This document shows, piece after piece, positions 42,462-51,454 of a stretch of DNA of 64,000 nucleotides. This DNA is from Chryseobacterium viscerum (GTDB lineage Bacteria; Bacteroidota; Bacteroidia; Flavobacteriales; Weeksellaceae): the NCBI RefSeq assembly GCF_025949665.1, contig NZ_JAPDFT010000001.1, positions 1,178,001 through 1,242,000 on the forward strand, read 5' to 3'. Below the pieces are notes generated by a model. That model was not told the origin of the DNA. It saw only the letters and a program-made list of their open reading frames with translations, and did not search any database. Position 1 is the first letter of the stretch, and every line of letters starts with the position of its first letter. A program made the position numbers and the translations under genes.

Positions 42462-43466
42462 ATGCATTCAGGAAAAAGATTTGGAGCCCGTGAGTTCATT
42501 ATCTGGACCAGACGCAGTATTTATGCTCTGGTTGTATTATCAGCTATTCCTACAGTTCTGTACTTTCTGGGCTGGAAATTTCTCTCAGTTCCGTGGCAGC
42601 CGATTGCTATTATGGGAACAGCTGTAGCCTTTATTGTTGGATTTAAAAATAATGCCAGCTACAGCAGACTCTGGGAAGCAAGGCAGATCTATGGAGCCAT
42701 TATCAATGACAGCCGTAGCTTTGGATATATTCTGAGAGATGCACTGCTTTCCAAAGATTCGGGTAAGGTAAAAGAAATGTTTCTTCGTCATTATGCATGG
42801 CTTACGGCTTTGAGATTTCAGCTACGTGAACCAAGAGCATGGGAAAACATGGGGACAGATCAGTTTGATGAATATGCTAAAAAGTATGATATTCCGGAGA
42901 GACTTTCCAAACTGGATGAAGAATTGAAAAAATACCTTTCTGAACCTGAGCTTCGGTATATTTTAAGCAAAAAGAACAGAGCAACGCAATTGATGGCAAA
43001 ACAGAGCAAAGCGCTGTCTGAAGCCTATGAAAAAGGAGATCTCAATGATTTTCAATGGACACAAATCAATCAGCAATTGGTAAAGTTTACAGATAATCAG
43101 GGAAAAGCTGAAAGAATTAAAAACTTTCCGTATCCAAGAAACTTCTCTTCAATCACGACTTATCTTTTGCTTTTATTCATTGTTTTCGTGCCTTTCGGAT
43201 TACTGAAAGAGCTTGATAAATTAGGAGACGGAACCATAGTAGAAGGGTGGACATTATGGTTTAATATTCCATTTTCTTTACTGGTGACCTGGTGTTTTCA
43301 TACCTTAGATAGTGTAGGGGAGGCTTCTGTAAATCCATTTGAGGGAAGTCCCAATGATGTTCCAATCACTCAGATCAGCCGTACTATAGAAATTGATATG
43401 AGAGATATGCTGGATGAATCTGATCTTCCGCCAGCCATTACTCCAAAGAATAATATTGTGCTTTAA
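42462..43466 (+). CDS. Bestrophin-family channel protein
   Basis: A 334-residue membrane protein. The bestrophin/UPF0187 pattern is clear: LGWKFLSVPWQPIAIMGTAV, GFKNNASYSRLWEARQIYGA, then RAWENMG and near the C-terminus FVPFGLLKELDKLGDG and DSVGEASVNPFEGSPNDVPI with the acidic DEPF-like segment. Bacterial bestrophins form pentameric ion channels. It sits between DUF2490 and a Na+/H+ antiporter, so ion or pH homeostasis is a sensible context. Confidence 0.9.
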   Translation: MHSGKRFGAREFIIWTRRSIYALVVLSAIPTVLYFLGWKFLSVPWQPIAIMGTAVAFIVGFKNNASYSRLWEARQIYGAIINDSRSFGYILRDALLSKDSGKVKEMFLRHYAWLTALRFQLREPRAWENMGTDQFDEYAKKYDIPERLSKLDEELKKYLSEPELRYILSKKNRATQLMAKQSKALSEAYEKGDLNDFQWTQINQQLVKFTDNQGKAERIKNFPYPRNFSSITTYLLLLFIVFVPFGLLKELDKLGDGTIVEGWTLWFNIPFSLLVTWCFHTLDSVGEASVNPFEGSPNDVPITQISRTIEIDMRDMLDESDLPPAITPKNNIVL

Positions 43467-43588
43467 TTCTATGATCTATCAGTAGAATTGTAAAGCAAAA
43501 AGGATTTAGACTTAGAGTATAAATGAAACCTTATAGGTTTGGATATGATTTTTAAATAAAAAATAACACTTAAAAAAACTTACTTAAA

Positions 43589-45202
43589 ATGATTCACAGC
43601 TATGTTATAATATCCATTGCAGTACTGCTGTCTGTGATGATATTGGTAATGATCGGCCAGAAATTAAAAGTCGCTTACCCGATTTTTCTTGTGATTGCAG
43701 GATTGCTCATAAGCTTTGTGCCGGGAATGCCACGTATAGAAATAGAACCTGATCTTGTTTTCCTTATTTTCCTGCCGCCTATTTTGTTTGAAGCCGCCTG
43801 GTTTACTTCATGGCAGGACTTTCATAAATGGAGAAAACAGATTTTTTCGATGGCTTTTGGATTGGTGTTTTTAACATCCATCGTTGTGGCTTATCTTTCT
43901 TCTTCAATTATTCCGGGGCTTACGGTAGCAATGGGATTCTTGCTGGGAGGTGTCAATTCTCCACCGGATGCTGTAGCGGCCACTTCGGTGCTGAAGCATA
44001 TGAAAATTCCTAAAAAAATCACCAATATTCTGGAAGGGGAGAGTCTTATCAATGATGCATCCAGTTTAATTGTGTTTAAGTTTGCCCTTGCAGCGGTTAT
44101 TTCAGGACAGTTTATCTGGAGAGATGCTGTTCAGGATTTCTTTACGATGGCTATCGGAGGAATTGCTGTGGGAGTGGCGGTAGGTTTTTTATTTGGTGCA
44201 TTGCTTAGAATTATTCCTACCAATTCTAATATCGATACCATTATTACCCTTATTGTGCCGTATATTATGTATGTGGGAGCGGAGCATTTCCATTTTTCGG
44301 GAGTACTGGCAGTAGTGGCCGGAGGATTACTGATGTCTTATAATTCACACTGTTATTTGAGCCATACCTCAAGGATACAGTCCGGAAATGTGTGGAGTGT
44401 CTTGATATTCCTGATGAATACAATTATTTTCATTCTGATAGGCCTTGAACTTCCTATCGTAGTGGAAGGAATGAAAGAATACACTATTTCAGAAGGTATT
44501 TTCTACAGTGTAGTAATTGGTGGAGCTATCATCGGTACAAGAATTCTGTACAGCTATGCGTTGATGTATTTCCCAAGAGTCTGCTCTAAAGAATTAAGGT
44601 TAAAAGTTCCGAAACCGGATTGGCGGGAACCATTTATCATCAGTTTTGCGGCTATGAGAGGAGTTGTTTCACTGGCTGCGGCATTATCAATTCCTGCATT
44701 TTTACCAAACGGAGAGGCATTTCCACACAGAAATATCATTTTATTTGTAACTTTCGTTATTATATTGATTACGCTGGTTGGGCAAGGATTATTGCTGAGC
44801 CCAATCCTGAAATTATTGAATATTCAGGACGCAGGAAGTGAATTGCCGGAAGAAAAACAGGAAGTGATCCTGATGCGAAAATTAAAAGAAACAGCGTTAC
44901 ACAAACTGGATAATGACTTTTCTGAACTGGCAGTTACAAACAGCTTGGTACGTCATCAAAAGCATAAGCTGGAAAATGAAATGATGCTGATGGCAGACAA
45001 AGCCCAGTGTATGGCCTCTACAGGAGACTATGTATCGGCAATCAATGAAAACAAAGATGTATTGCGCCAGATCATTCAGGCACAAAGAAACGAGCTGCAC
45101 AGAATGAAAAGAGAAAAGATATTTGACGACCATGTGATGAGAACCATTGAAATGCAGCTGGATTTTGATGAAGCGAAGATCACCGGATTTTCACATGGAT
45201 AA
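43589..45202 (+). CDS. CPA1-type Na+/H+ antiporter
   Basis: A 537-residue membrane protein with about twelve spans and a cytosolic C-terminal tail of roughly 110 residues. The core motifs are those of the CPA1 exchangers: NSPPDAVAATSVLKHMKIPK (the paired Asp-bearing helix), then LEGESLINDASSLIVFKFAL, and FAAMRGVVSLAAALSIPAFL. The tail is helical and charged. It exchanges Na+ for H+ across the inner membrane. An inverted-repeat element follows at 45221-45292. Confidence 0.9.
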   Translation: MIHSYVIISIAVLLSVMILVMIGQKLKVAYPIFLVIAGLLISFVPGMPRIEIEPDLVFLIFLPPILFEAAWFTSWQDFHKWRKQIFSMAFGLVFLTSIVVAYLSSSIIPGLTVAMGFLLGGVNSPPDAVAATSVLKHMKIPKKITNILEGESLINDASSLIVFKFALAAVISGQFIWRDAVQDFFTMAIGGIAVGVAVGFLFGALLRIIPTNSNIDTIITLIVPYIMYVGAEHFHFSGVLAVVAGGLLMSYNSHCYLSHTSRIQSGNVWSVLIFLMNTIIFILIGLELPIVVEGMKEYTISEGIFYSVVIGGAIIGTRILYSYALMYFPRVCSKELRLKVPKPDWREPFIISFAAMRGVVSLAAALSIPAFLPNGEAFPHRNIILFVTFVIILITLVGQGLLLSPILKLLNIQDAGSELPEEKQEVILMRKLKETALHKLDNDFSELAVTNSLVRHQKHKLENEMMLMADKAQCMASTGDYVSAINENKDVLRQIIQAQRNELHRMKREKIFDDHVMRTIEMQLDFDEAKITGFSHG

Positions 45203-45220
45203 TTAAAATTTTAAAAATAA

Positions 45221-45292
45221 ACCACAAAAGTCACAAAAGTTTTTACAGATGCAGGCTCATCTTAGTCTAAATTCTTTTGTGACTTTTGTAGT
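45221..45292. repeat. Inverted-repeat element, family member 2
   Basis: The 15-base arm CAAAAGTCACAAAAG (45225-45239) and its exact reverse complement (45274-45288) enclose 34 bases. The same arm is the outer part of the element at 6369-6557. Pairing extends outward (ACCA with TAGT, imperfect). Confidence 0.7.
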
Positions 45293-45342
45293 TAAAATAT
45301 CTCAGACAAAATGTTTAAATTTAAACATGCTAAACCAATCAT

Positions 45343-45768
45343 ATGAGCACACCAATCACTGTTCAGTACAAAATAAATGCGCCGGCTGAAAAAATATGGA
45401 AAGCATTGACCAATAAAAATGAAATGAAATCCTGGTATTTTGATATCCGGGATTTTGTATTAGAAATAGGAAAAGAATTTAATTTCTACGAACCTGGAGG
45501 GGAAAATAAATACCATCATCAGGGTGAAATTTTAGAAATAATACCCAATCAAAAACTAAAACACACATGGTCATATCCTGATTTTTCAGCGTTAAAAACC
45601 GTTGTAACCTGGGAATTATTTCCCGAGGACGGACAGACTCTTGTAAAACTTACTCATGAAGGAATTGAAAACTTCAAAGACTTAGGAGAAGGTTTTTCAA
45701 GAGATAATTTTACCCAAGGCTGGAATACTATTTTAGGACAAAGTTTAAAAGAATATGTAGAAAAGTAG
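45343..45768 (+). CDS. SRPBCC/AHSA1-like domain protein
   Basis: A 141-residue cytosolic protein with the START/AHSA1 fold: ITVQYKINAPAEKIWKALTN, EMKSWYFDIRDFVLEIGKEF, and WELFPEDGQTLVKLTHEGIE with the C-terminal helix NFTQGWNTILGQSLKEYVE. Likely binds a small hydrophobic ligand. It starts a three-gene cluster with a GNAT and a VOC gene (3 bases, then a 4-base overlap). Confidence 0.88.
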   Translation: MSTPITVQYKINAPAEKIWKALTNKNEMKSWYFDIRDFVLEIGKEFNFYEPGGENKYHHQGEILEIIPNQKLKHTWSYPDFSALKTVVTWELFPEDGQTLVKLTHEGIENFKDLGEGFSRDNFTQGWNTILGQSLKEYVEK

Positions 45769-45771
45769 ACC

Positions 45772-46278
45772 ATGATTACATTAAAACCCTTTACCATTCA
45801 AGATGCACCTTTGTTGATTTCAAAAATAGAAGATGAAAGAATGCTTCTTCAGTTTGCCGGACCCGTATATCGTTTTCCGCTTACAGCAGAACAGCTGGAA
45901 ACCGATTTGTCTGATGAAAACAGAACCTTGTTTTCGATTACGGATCACAATGGAACTACTATTGGCCATGCTCAGATTTTTTTAAAAGAAAAGACATTTC
46001 TGCTGGGAAGAATTCTGATCTGGGATGAAAACAACAGAGGAAAAGGCTATGGTAAAAAAGTAATGCAGGAACTTCTGAAATATGGTTTCACTCATTTTGA
46101 TAAAGAAACTGCAGAATTGAACGTTTATGACTGGAATACCGGAGCTATTGAATGTTACCGGAAAGTAGGTTTTGCCTTTGATCCTGAAGTGAAGAGTGAA
46201 GCGAAGATTGATACAGAAACCTGGACTTCCCTTAATATGAAAATCCATAAAAATACCTTTGAATTACAGGAGTCATGA
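45772..46278 (+). CDS. GNAT family N-acetyltransferase
   Basis: A 168-residue cytosolic protein. The acetyl-CoA binding motif A is visible as GRILIWDENNRGKGYGKKVM (RGKGYGK, about 84-90), followed by LNVYDWNTGAIECYRKVGF, the GNAT motif B. The substrate amine is unknown. It overlaps the next gene (ATGA at 46275-46278). Confidence 0.9.
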   Translation: MITLKPFTIQDAPLLISKIEDERMLLQFAGPVYRFPLTAEQLETDLSDENRTLFSITDHNGTTIGHAQIFLKEKTFLLGRILIWDENNRGKGYGKKVMQELLKYGFTHFDKETAELNVYDWNTGAIECYRKVGFAFDPEVKSEAKIDTETWTSLNMKIHKNTFELQES

Positions 46279-46658
46279 TACAGTTTACTGCACTTCGTCC
46301 TATTCTCTGGACAGAAAATTTTGATGAGACCATAGGGTTTTATATGCATATTCTCGGGTTTACCCTAATGGACAGGAATGATGATTGGCAATGGGCCTCG
46401 CTTCGTAAAGATGAAATATACATCATGCTTTCTCGGCCTAACCAATATGAAAAAAATATTTCAATCGGTTTTTCCGGTTCATTGTATTTTAATGTAAATA
46501 AGGTGGATGAGCTTTGGGAAGACCTTAAAACAAAGGCCAAAGTCTGCTATGAGATTGAATCTTTTGAGTGGGGAATGAGGGAATTTGCGATCTATGACAA
46601 CAACGGTTATATACTACAATTTGGTGAACCCATAGATAATATTGGCAATACGGAATAA
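46275..46658 (+). CDS. VOC family (bleomycin-resistance-like) protein
   Basis: A 127-residue cytosolic protein with the VOC signature: LRPILWTENFDETIGFYMHI near the start, ASLRKDEIYIMLSRPNQ, and FAIYDNNGYILQFGEPID at the end. Such proteins either bind metal and act as enzymes or sequester small molecules. It is translationally coupled to the GNAT gene. Confidence 0.85.
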   Translation: MIQFTALRPILWTENFDETIGFYMHILGFTLMDRNDDWQWASLRKDEIYIMLSRPNQYEKNISIGFSGSLYFNVNKVDELWEDLKTKAKVCYEIESFEWGMREFAIYDNNGYILQFGEPIDNIGNTE

Positions 46659-46673
46659 AATTTGCTATTTTTG
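46642..46673 (+). promoter_or_regulatory. Bacteroidetes-type promoter of the glutaminyl cyclase gene
   Basis: A TATTTTTG -7 box (46666-46673) with TTG at 46642-46644, 21 bases upstream. The ATG at 46694 is 20 bases downstream of the -7 box. The -33 part lies inside the end of the preceding gene. Confidence 0.5.
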
Positions 46674-46693
46674 GGGAAATATTTAGAAATTCA

Positions 46694-47716
46694 ATGAAAA
46701 AAAATATAATAGCGGGTTTCGCAGCGATTTTATTACTGGCATCTTGTAACAAGAATAAAGAAATTCTTGATACACTGAACACTTATAATAATTCAATGGA
46801 GGCGAAAGGATACCATTTTGGAGATAAGCTTGAGCTTCCGAAAGAGGTAACGGAGAATGCAGAAAGTGTAACCATCAGCTTCGGAGATAAAGAAACAACA
46901 GATTTAACCGTTGATCCTAAATTTTTTACATTAGGTGATAATGCTGTTACCTTCAACGTTAAAACAAAAGGAGGAGAAGTACTGAATCAGGATGCAACCA
47001 TCAATGTATTTGCAAAAAATCCTGAAAAAAATATTCCCTACCAGATTGTAGCAGAATATCCCCACGATCCTAAAAACTTTGTACAGGGTTTCCAGGTAGA
47101 AGGAAATACCATTTATGAAAGTGACGGTCAGAACGGATCTTCCCAGATTCTAAAATATACATTGGGAACTACAACTCCGCTTGCTTCTACCAAACAGGCC
47201 AAGGAAGACTTCTCTGAAGGAAGTACCATTGTAGGGGATAAAGTATATCAGCTGACATGGCAGAGCAAAAAGGGGTATGTCTATGATAAAAGCTCTTTGA
47301 AACTGCTTTCAGAATTTGCTTATCCCAATGTGTTGGGTGAAGGCTGGGGACTGACGTATGACGGCAAAAACCTGATTGCTTCTGACGGAAGTAAACTTTT
47401 ATATTTCCTTGATGTCAATAACCCCTCAAAACTGATTAAATATATCGCTGTTGCCGGTAGTGCTCAGGCTTATGATCAATTGAACGAGCTGGAATACCAT
47501 AACGGATTTATCTATGCCAATGTATGGCAGAAACCTATTATTTTAAAAATTAATCCAGCCAATGGTGAAGTAGTGGGAACTTTTGATTTCACGGAAATTG
47601 CCAAACAGAACACGAAAGGAAGTGATGATGTATTGAACGGAATTGCTTTCAAAGGCGATAATATGCTGGTAACAGGAAAGAACTGGCCGAAAATTTATGA
47701 AGTTGTAATTAAATAA
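46694..47716 (+). CDS. Glutaminyl-peptide cyclotransferase lipoprotein
   Basis: A 340-residue protein with lipobox LLASC (Cys18). The N-terminal 100 residues are an extra beta domain (SVTISFGDKETTDLTVDPKF). The catalytic part fits the plant/bacterial-type glutaminyl cyclase five-bladed beta-propeller: YPHDPKNFVQGFQVEGNTIY, FSEGSTIVGDKVYQLTWQSK, GEGWGLTYDGKNLIASDGS and LNELEYHNGFIYANVWQKP, ending VLNGIAFKGDNMLVTGKNWP. It converts N-terminal Gln of peptides to pyroglutamate, a step common on T9SS and SusD-like exported proteins. Confidence 0.88.
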   Translation: MKKNIIAGFAAILLLASCNKNKEILDTLNTYNNSMEAKGYHFGDKLELPKEVTENAESVTISFGDKETTDLTVDPKFFTLGDNAVTFNVKTKGGEVLNQDATINVFAKNPEKNIPYQIVAEYPHDPKNFVQGFQVEGNTIYESDGQNGSSQILKYTLGTTTPLASTKQAKEDFSEGSTIVGDKVYQLTWQSKKGYVYDKSSLKLLSEFAYPNVLGEGWGLTYDGKNLIASDGSKLLYFLDVNNPSKLIKYIAVAGSAQAYDQLNELEYHNGFIYANVWQKPIILKINPANGEVVGTFDFTEIAKQNTKGSDDVLNGIAFKGDNMLVTGKNWPKIYEVVIK

Positions 47717-47767
47717 GAAAAAGTTTAATAACAATTTCTATCTGAATAAAATAAAGTATGTAAATTG

Positions 47768-47789
47768 GTAGCGTTCCATGAGGAACGCT
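47768..47789. other. Perfect hairpin between two genes
   Basis: TAGCGTTCC pairs exactly with GGAACGCTA around ATGA. The T tract on the right is short and broken, so a terminator is possible but weak. It lies 20 bases upstream of the TTG start at 47810 and could be a small repeated intergenic element. Confidence 0.5.
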
Positions 47790-47809
47790 ATCTTTAGTAA
47801 AAAAGAATT

Positions 47810-48772
47810 TTGAGATTACTATATCTGATATTGACTTTTGCTTTCTGCACATTTTCTGCGCAGAATATCATTCCTTTAGATACTTTAAAATTGAAGGAAG
47901 CTAAAGATATGCTTGCCGATGACTACGGAAATCTGTATATCTATAAAAACAAAGATTTTAGTTTTACCAAATATGATTCTTTAGGAAAGCAGATTGGAAA
48001 AATGATGCTTACTGTTCCCTATAAAGTACAGAACGTACAAAATCCCCTGAATGTACCTTTATTCTCTGAAAACGCTCAGGAAATGAAGTTTGTAGATCAG
48101 AATATGAATGAAATTCAAAAGCTTGATTTTAAGCAGAAATTTGGTTTCATCAGAATGGCCTATGCCGAAGATCTGCAGCAGCTGTGGCTTTTGGATGACA
48201 GTACAAAACGGTTGATACAGTACAATTTCAGAAATGATACCACGATTAACTCATATCCTTTTGATATCAGTTTTGAAGATATGATGGATATGCTGATCTA
48301 TGAAAATAAGGTCTATATTTTAACAAGAAAACATATCAGGATTTACAGCCTGAAATTTGAAAAACTTTTTGAAGCCCCTTTAGAAAACGGAAAACGCTTT
48401 AGAAGAGAGAATGATGCAATCCTTGTTGTTGCCGGTAATTTCATTTCACAATATGTTCCGGAAAAAGGAATGACCACCATTTTTGAAGATCAGGAAGCAC
48501 AAATTGTGGATAAAAACATCCTCTCTTATTTTGCAATCAAAGGGAACAAACTCTATCTTTACAGCCTTGAAAAAGTAAAGAAAGCCAAACAGCAAAAACA
48601 GCTCGAAGCTCAGCCGGAGTCTCTGCAGCAGTCTACAGAAAAACCAGTAGAAAAGACTGAAGAAAAACCTGATGAGAATACAGTAGAGAAGCCTTCAGAC
48701 AATACCTTACAGAAATTGATTGAAGATACTTCTAAAGTTCAGACTGAAGCAATCGAAAAACTTATCAACTAA
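47810..48772 (+). CDS. Exported hypothetical protein with TTG start
   Basis: The 320-residue frame must start at TTG 47810-47812: in-frame stops lie just upstream, and this start gives a signal peptide (MRLLYLILTFAFCTFSAQ). The next ATG would remove it. The mature part resembles a beta-propeller-like sequence with repeated YDSLGKQIGK and RLIQYNFRND segments and ends in a Lys/Glu/Pro/Gln-rich low-complexity tail (about 255-320, EKPVEKTEEKPDENTVEKP). No family recognised. It precedes a deoxynucleoside kinase gene by 27 bases, on the same strand. Confidence 0.75.
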   Translation: MRLLYLILTFAFCTFSAQNIIPLDTLKLKEAKDMLADDYGNLYIYKNKDFSFTKYDSLGKQIGKMMLTVPYKVQNVQNPLNVPLFSENAQEMKFVDQNMNEIQKLDFKQKFGFIRMAYAEDLQQLWLLDDSTKRLIQYNFRNDTTINSYPFDISFEDMMDMLIYENKVYILTRKHIRIYSLKFEKLFEAPLENGKRFRRENDAILVVAGNFISQYVPEKGMTTIFEDQEAQIVDKNILSYFAIKGNKLYLYSLEKVKKAKQQKQLEAQPESLQQSTEKPVEKTEEKPDENTVEKPSDNTLQKLIEDTSKVQTEAIEKLIN

Positions 48773-48799
48773 TCAGTAAATACAAGGAAAAAGAATATT

Positions 48800-49414
48800 A
48801 TGCATATTGCAGTTACAGGAAACATCGGAGCAGGAAAAACAACTTTGACAACGATGCTTTCCAAGCATTACGGATGGGATGCACAATTTGAAGACGTAGA
48901 TCATAATCCTTATCTGGAAGATTTTTATTCAGATATGAGTAAGTGGAGTTTCGCATTGCAGGTTTATTTTCTGGGAAGCAGGTTCCGTCAGGTAAAGGAG
49001 ATCAGAGAAAGTGGTAAAAACATTATTCAGGATCGTACTATTTACGAAGATGCCCATATTTTTGCGGAAAATTTAAATGATATGAATCTTCTTTCAGACA
49101 GAGATTTCAATAATTACTCCTCGGTTTTTGATCTGATGAAGTCTTTTGTATCAGCTCCGGATTTACTGATCTATCTGAAATCTGATGTTCCCAATCTGGT
49201 TAAAAAAATCTATAAAAGAGGACGTGAATATGAAGCCTCTATCAGTATTGAATACCTTTCAAAGCTGAACCAGAAATATGAAAAATGGATTTCCAATTAT
49301 ACAGAAGGAAAACTTCTGATTGTAGAAGTGGATGATCTTGATTTTGTAGAAAAACCGGAAGATTTCGGATTTATTCTGGAGAAAATTGAAGCAGAACTTC
49401 ACGGATTGTTTTAA
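48800..49414 (+). CDS. Deoxynucleoside kinase
   Basis: A 204-residue cytosolic kinase. It has the P-loop GNIGAGKTT at 7-15, the EDVDHNPYLEDFY substrate segment, the DRTIYEDAHIF motif with the catalytic-site Glu/Asp-Arg, and RGREYEASISIEYLSKLNQK, the LID region typical of dNKs of the dAK/dGK/TK2 type. It phosphorylates salvaged deoxynucleosides. The gene follows the TTG-start gene and precedes an ArsC-like gene. Confidence 0.9.
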   Translation: MHIAVTGNIGAGKTTLTTMLSKHYGWDAQFEDVDHNPYLEDFYSDMSKWSFALQVYFLGSRFRQVKEIRESGKNIIQDRTIYEDAHIFAENLNDMNLLSDRDFNNYSSVFDLMKSFVSAPDLLIYLKSDVPNLVKKIYKRGREYEASISIEYLSKLNQKYEKWISNYTEGKLLIVEVDDLDFVEKPEDFGFILEKIEAELHGLF

Positions 49415-49501
49415 CATACTTTTATCAGAATATTAAGACAGACTCAGTTGAATTCTTCCTAAATTTGTTGAAGAGAATTAAATTTTTTGAATAATTATAT
49501 C

Positions 49502-49852
49502 ATGGTAGTTAAAGTTTTACATAACGGGAATTGTTCAAAATCAAATGCCGTACTCGAGTATCTTGACGAAAATGGAGTGCCTTTTGAGATCATTAATATC
49601 ATTGAAGATCCGCTAAGTATTCTTGAAATCAGAACCGTATTGAAAAAGCTTAACCAAAGTGTTTTTCATATCATCCGCAAAACAGATAAGCTGTATATTG
49701 AGAATTATGCAGATAAAAATTATTCAGAAGAAGAATGGCTGAAGATTCTCTCTGAAAATCCATCTCTGATACAAAGGCCAATCCTGGTAAAAGGCTCAGT
49801 TGCCATGTTGGGAAGGCCAATTGAAAATGTAAAATTCTTTATTGAAAAATAA
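49502..49852 (+). CDS. ArsC/Spx-family reductase-like protein
   Basis: I use the ATG at 49502 (MVVKVLHNGNCSKSNAVLEY); the longer frame starts with TTG at 49487. The 116-residue protein is thioredoxin-like with the single redox Cys in HNGNCSKS and the ENPSLIQRPILVKGSVAMLG segment near the C-terminus carrying the conserved cis-Pro. Glutaredoxin-type arsenate reductases and YffB-like proteins share this; the true substrate is uncertain. A bidirectional terminator follows. Confidence 0.85.
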   Translation: MVVKVLHNGNCSKSNAVLEYLDENGVPFEIINIIEDPLSILEIRTVLKKLNQSVFHIIRKTDKLYIENYADKNYSEEEWLKILSENPSLIQRPILVKGSVAMLGRPIENVKFFIEK

Positions 49853-49865
49853 TAAATACATCAAT

Positions 49866-49898
49866 AAAAAATCCGTTCTGTAAAAGAGCGGATTTTTA
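49866..49898. terminator. Bidirectional terminator
   Basis: AAAAATCCG and CGGATTTTT pair (with inner TCT and AGA) between the ArsC-like gene and a convergent lipoprotein gene. Confidence 0.75.
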
Positions 49899-49900
49899 TT

Positions 49901-50371
49901 TTATTGGTTTTTTGTTTTCTCAGTTCCATTGATTGCATTATATAAAGCTTTGAGTTCTTTTGGTGGGTGGCCGGAATCAAAACTTGAAGAAGTGTACTCT
50001 TTTCCATTGGAAGTAATAATAATGGAAGCGGCCATTGCACGGTCAGAATGTCTGCCTGTGGTAGGGGACTTAAGATCTGATATCTTAGACAAGTCAAGAG
50101 TTTGTGCAAGCCGGGAAACAGCTTTCCATTCAGCAGAAGATATCTTAGCATTAGCGATCTCTTCGTTTGTATTTGTTGTCTTTGATGAAGGAGTAAAAAG
50201 AATGCTCTTACTGAACCCTCTTGTTCTTTCCGCTAACTGAATCTGCTCAATTTTTTGTTGCTGCACTGCTGTGTTGATATTCGTTATTGTATTTTCACTA
50301 TTATTTTTATGAACACAGCTTGTTGCAGATGTGATTAAAATAATATTAAACAGGATCAATTGGATTTTCAT
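49901..50371 (-). CDS. Hypothetical lipoprotein
   Basis: A 156-residue protein with a lipoprotein signal (lipobox ATSC, Cys19). The mature part is Ser/Thr/Asn-rich with an ending GKEYTSSSFDSGHPPKELKA. I see no catalytic motif. It is convergent with the ArsC-like gene, and the hairpin at 50402-50429 upstream of it ends the preceding leftward genes, so it has its own promoter. Confidence 0.75.
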   Translation of the reverse strand: MKIQLILFNIILITSATSCVHKNNSENTITNINTAVQQQKIEQIQLAERTRGFSKSILFTPSSKTTNTNEEIANAKISSAEWKAVSRLAQTLDLSKISDLKSPTTGRHSDRAMAASIIITSNGKEYTSSSFDSGHPPKELKALYNAINGTEKTKNQ

Positions 50372-50401
50372 AGTGTTTTTATTTATGTTTTAAATAATAA
50401 A

Positions 50402-50429
50402 AAACCGCTTCATTACTATGAAACGGTTT
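50402..50429 (-). terminator. Terminator after DUF493 gene
   Basis: AAACCG(C)TTCAT pairs with ATGAAACGGTTT around TACT and is followed on the minus strand by a T run. It lies 8 bases beyond the DUF493 stop. Confidence 0.7.
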
Positions 50430-50436
50430 CTGTTTT

Positions 50437-50742
50437 TTACAATAGAATAACGCCTTCTATTTTTGCTACTTCTTTATAAATATTCACAACCTGATCTGCA
50501 TCCAAAACAAATGCATTGATGTTGCAGGCAGTGTATTTTCCATTTTTACTTTCGCGGTTTCCCAGTGTAAATTTAATGCCGTCAAAAACTCTGTATATTT
50601 CAGTAAGTTTTGACTGGTCTGTAGGAATAATAAATTTAAATAAATAATCTTCCGGAAAATCATGATGACCTTCCAGTTTATCCTTTAAAGACTTGTAAAA
50701 ATCTTCAGGATTTGCGTGTTGATTTCCTTGTAATATATCCAT
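50437..50742 (-). CDS. DUF493 family protein
   Basis: The ATG at 50740-50742 (MDILQGNQHANPEDFYKSLK) gives 101 residues; an upstream TTG would add two. The ferredoxin-like small protein matches DUF493: HHDFPEDYLFKFIIPTDQSK at the middle and FVLDADQVVNIYKEVAKIEG near the C-terminus. Role is undefined in most organisms (allosteric or regulatory). It lies 40 bases downstream of the DUF4197 gene on the same strand. Confidence 0.85.
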   Translation of the reverse strand: MDILQGNQHANPEDFYKSLKDKLEGHHDFPEDYLFKFIIPTDQSKLTEIYRVFDGIKFTLGNRESKNGKYTACNINAFVLDADQVVNIYKEVAKIEGVILL

Positions 50743-50782
50743 CTGCAATTATTAATATAATATAAATATAACGAAATTTCTC

Positions 50783-51454
50783 CTATTTTCCAAATGGTCC
50801 CAGAAGAGATTTGGAGTTCTGATGCTCGTAATCTTCAATGATATTGAATAACCCGTTTACCAATTGTTCAGAAGCCAGCTGGCTCAATCCACCTGAATTG
50901 ACCGTGTTTTTATTTCCGCCTAAAAGACTGCCCAGAAGATTGCTTCCCGATAATGCGGTGTTGATGGTTTTTACAATCCCGTATTCATTCAGTTTCTCAT
51001 CTACTTTGGGAGCGATGGCTGAAATAAGCTGTTGAGATGTTTTTTCTTTCAGAACCTGTGTTGCAGTAGTGCCCTGCATAATTCTAGTTACATCCTGAGC
51101 ATTCAGACTATTGACAGCTCCTTCCAGAATAGGTTTTGAAGTATTTACCGTATATGCTGCTGCCTGTGCAATATAATCTCTTTCTTTAGCAACCAGCGAC
51201 GGAGCAACCTTTTCCAGCATAGAGTTGATGTCTCTTAGCTCTTTGGGAAGCGCTTTGTCTACCATATTATTCTGCAGAAAGGCCTCCTTGTTTCCGTAGA
51301 TACCCATTCCTTTATCAATACCATTAAGCAGAATTCTTTTAATAATAGAAAGCCCCATGTCTGATGTGGCCAATGTTGTACATGATTGTACGCTGGTGGT
51401 AATAACAGCACCGGTTCCTATAATAAGAGCGGCTGCAATGATATATTTTTTCAT
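50783..51454 (-). CDS. DUF4197 lipoprotein-like exported protein
   Basis: A 223-residue protein with an N-terminal hydrophobic segment and a Cys25 in SVQSCTTL that could be a lipobox variant. The body is helical and matches DUF4197: LSIIKRILLNGIDKGMGIYG, MVDKALPKELRDINSMLEKV, NSLNAQDVTRIMQGTTATQV. Function unknown. It is the first gene of a short leftward operon with DUF493. Confidence 0.85.
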   Translation of the reverse strand: MKKYIIAAALIIGTGAVITTSVQSCTTLATSDMGLSIIKRILLNGIDKGMGIYGNKEAFLQNNMVDKALPKELRDINSMLEKVAPSLVAKERDYIAQAAAYTVNTSKPILEGAVNSLNAQDVTRIMQGTTATQVLKEKTSQQLISAIAPKVDEKLNEYGIVKTINTALSGSNLLGSLLGGNKNTVNSGGLSQLASEQLVNGLFNIIEDYEHQNSKSLLGPFGK

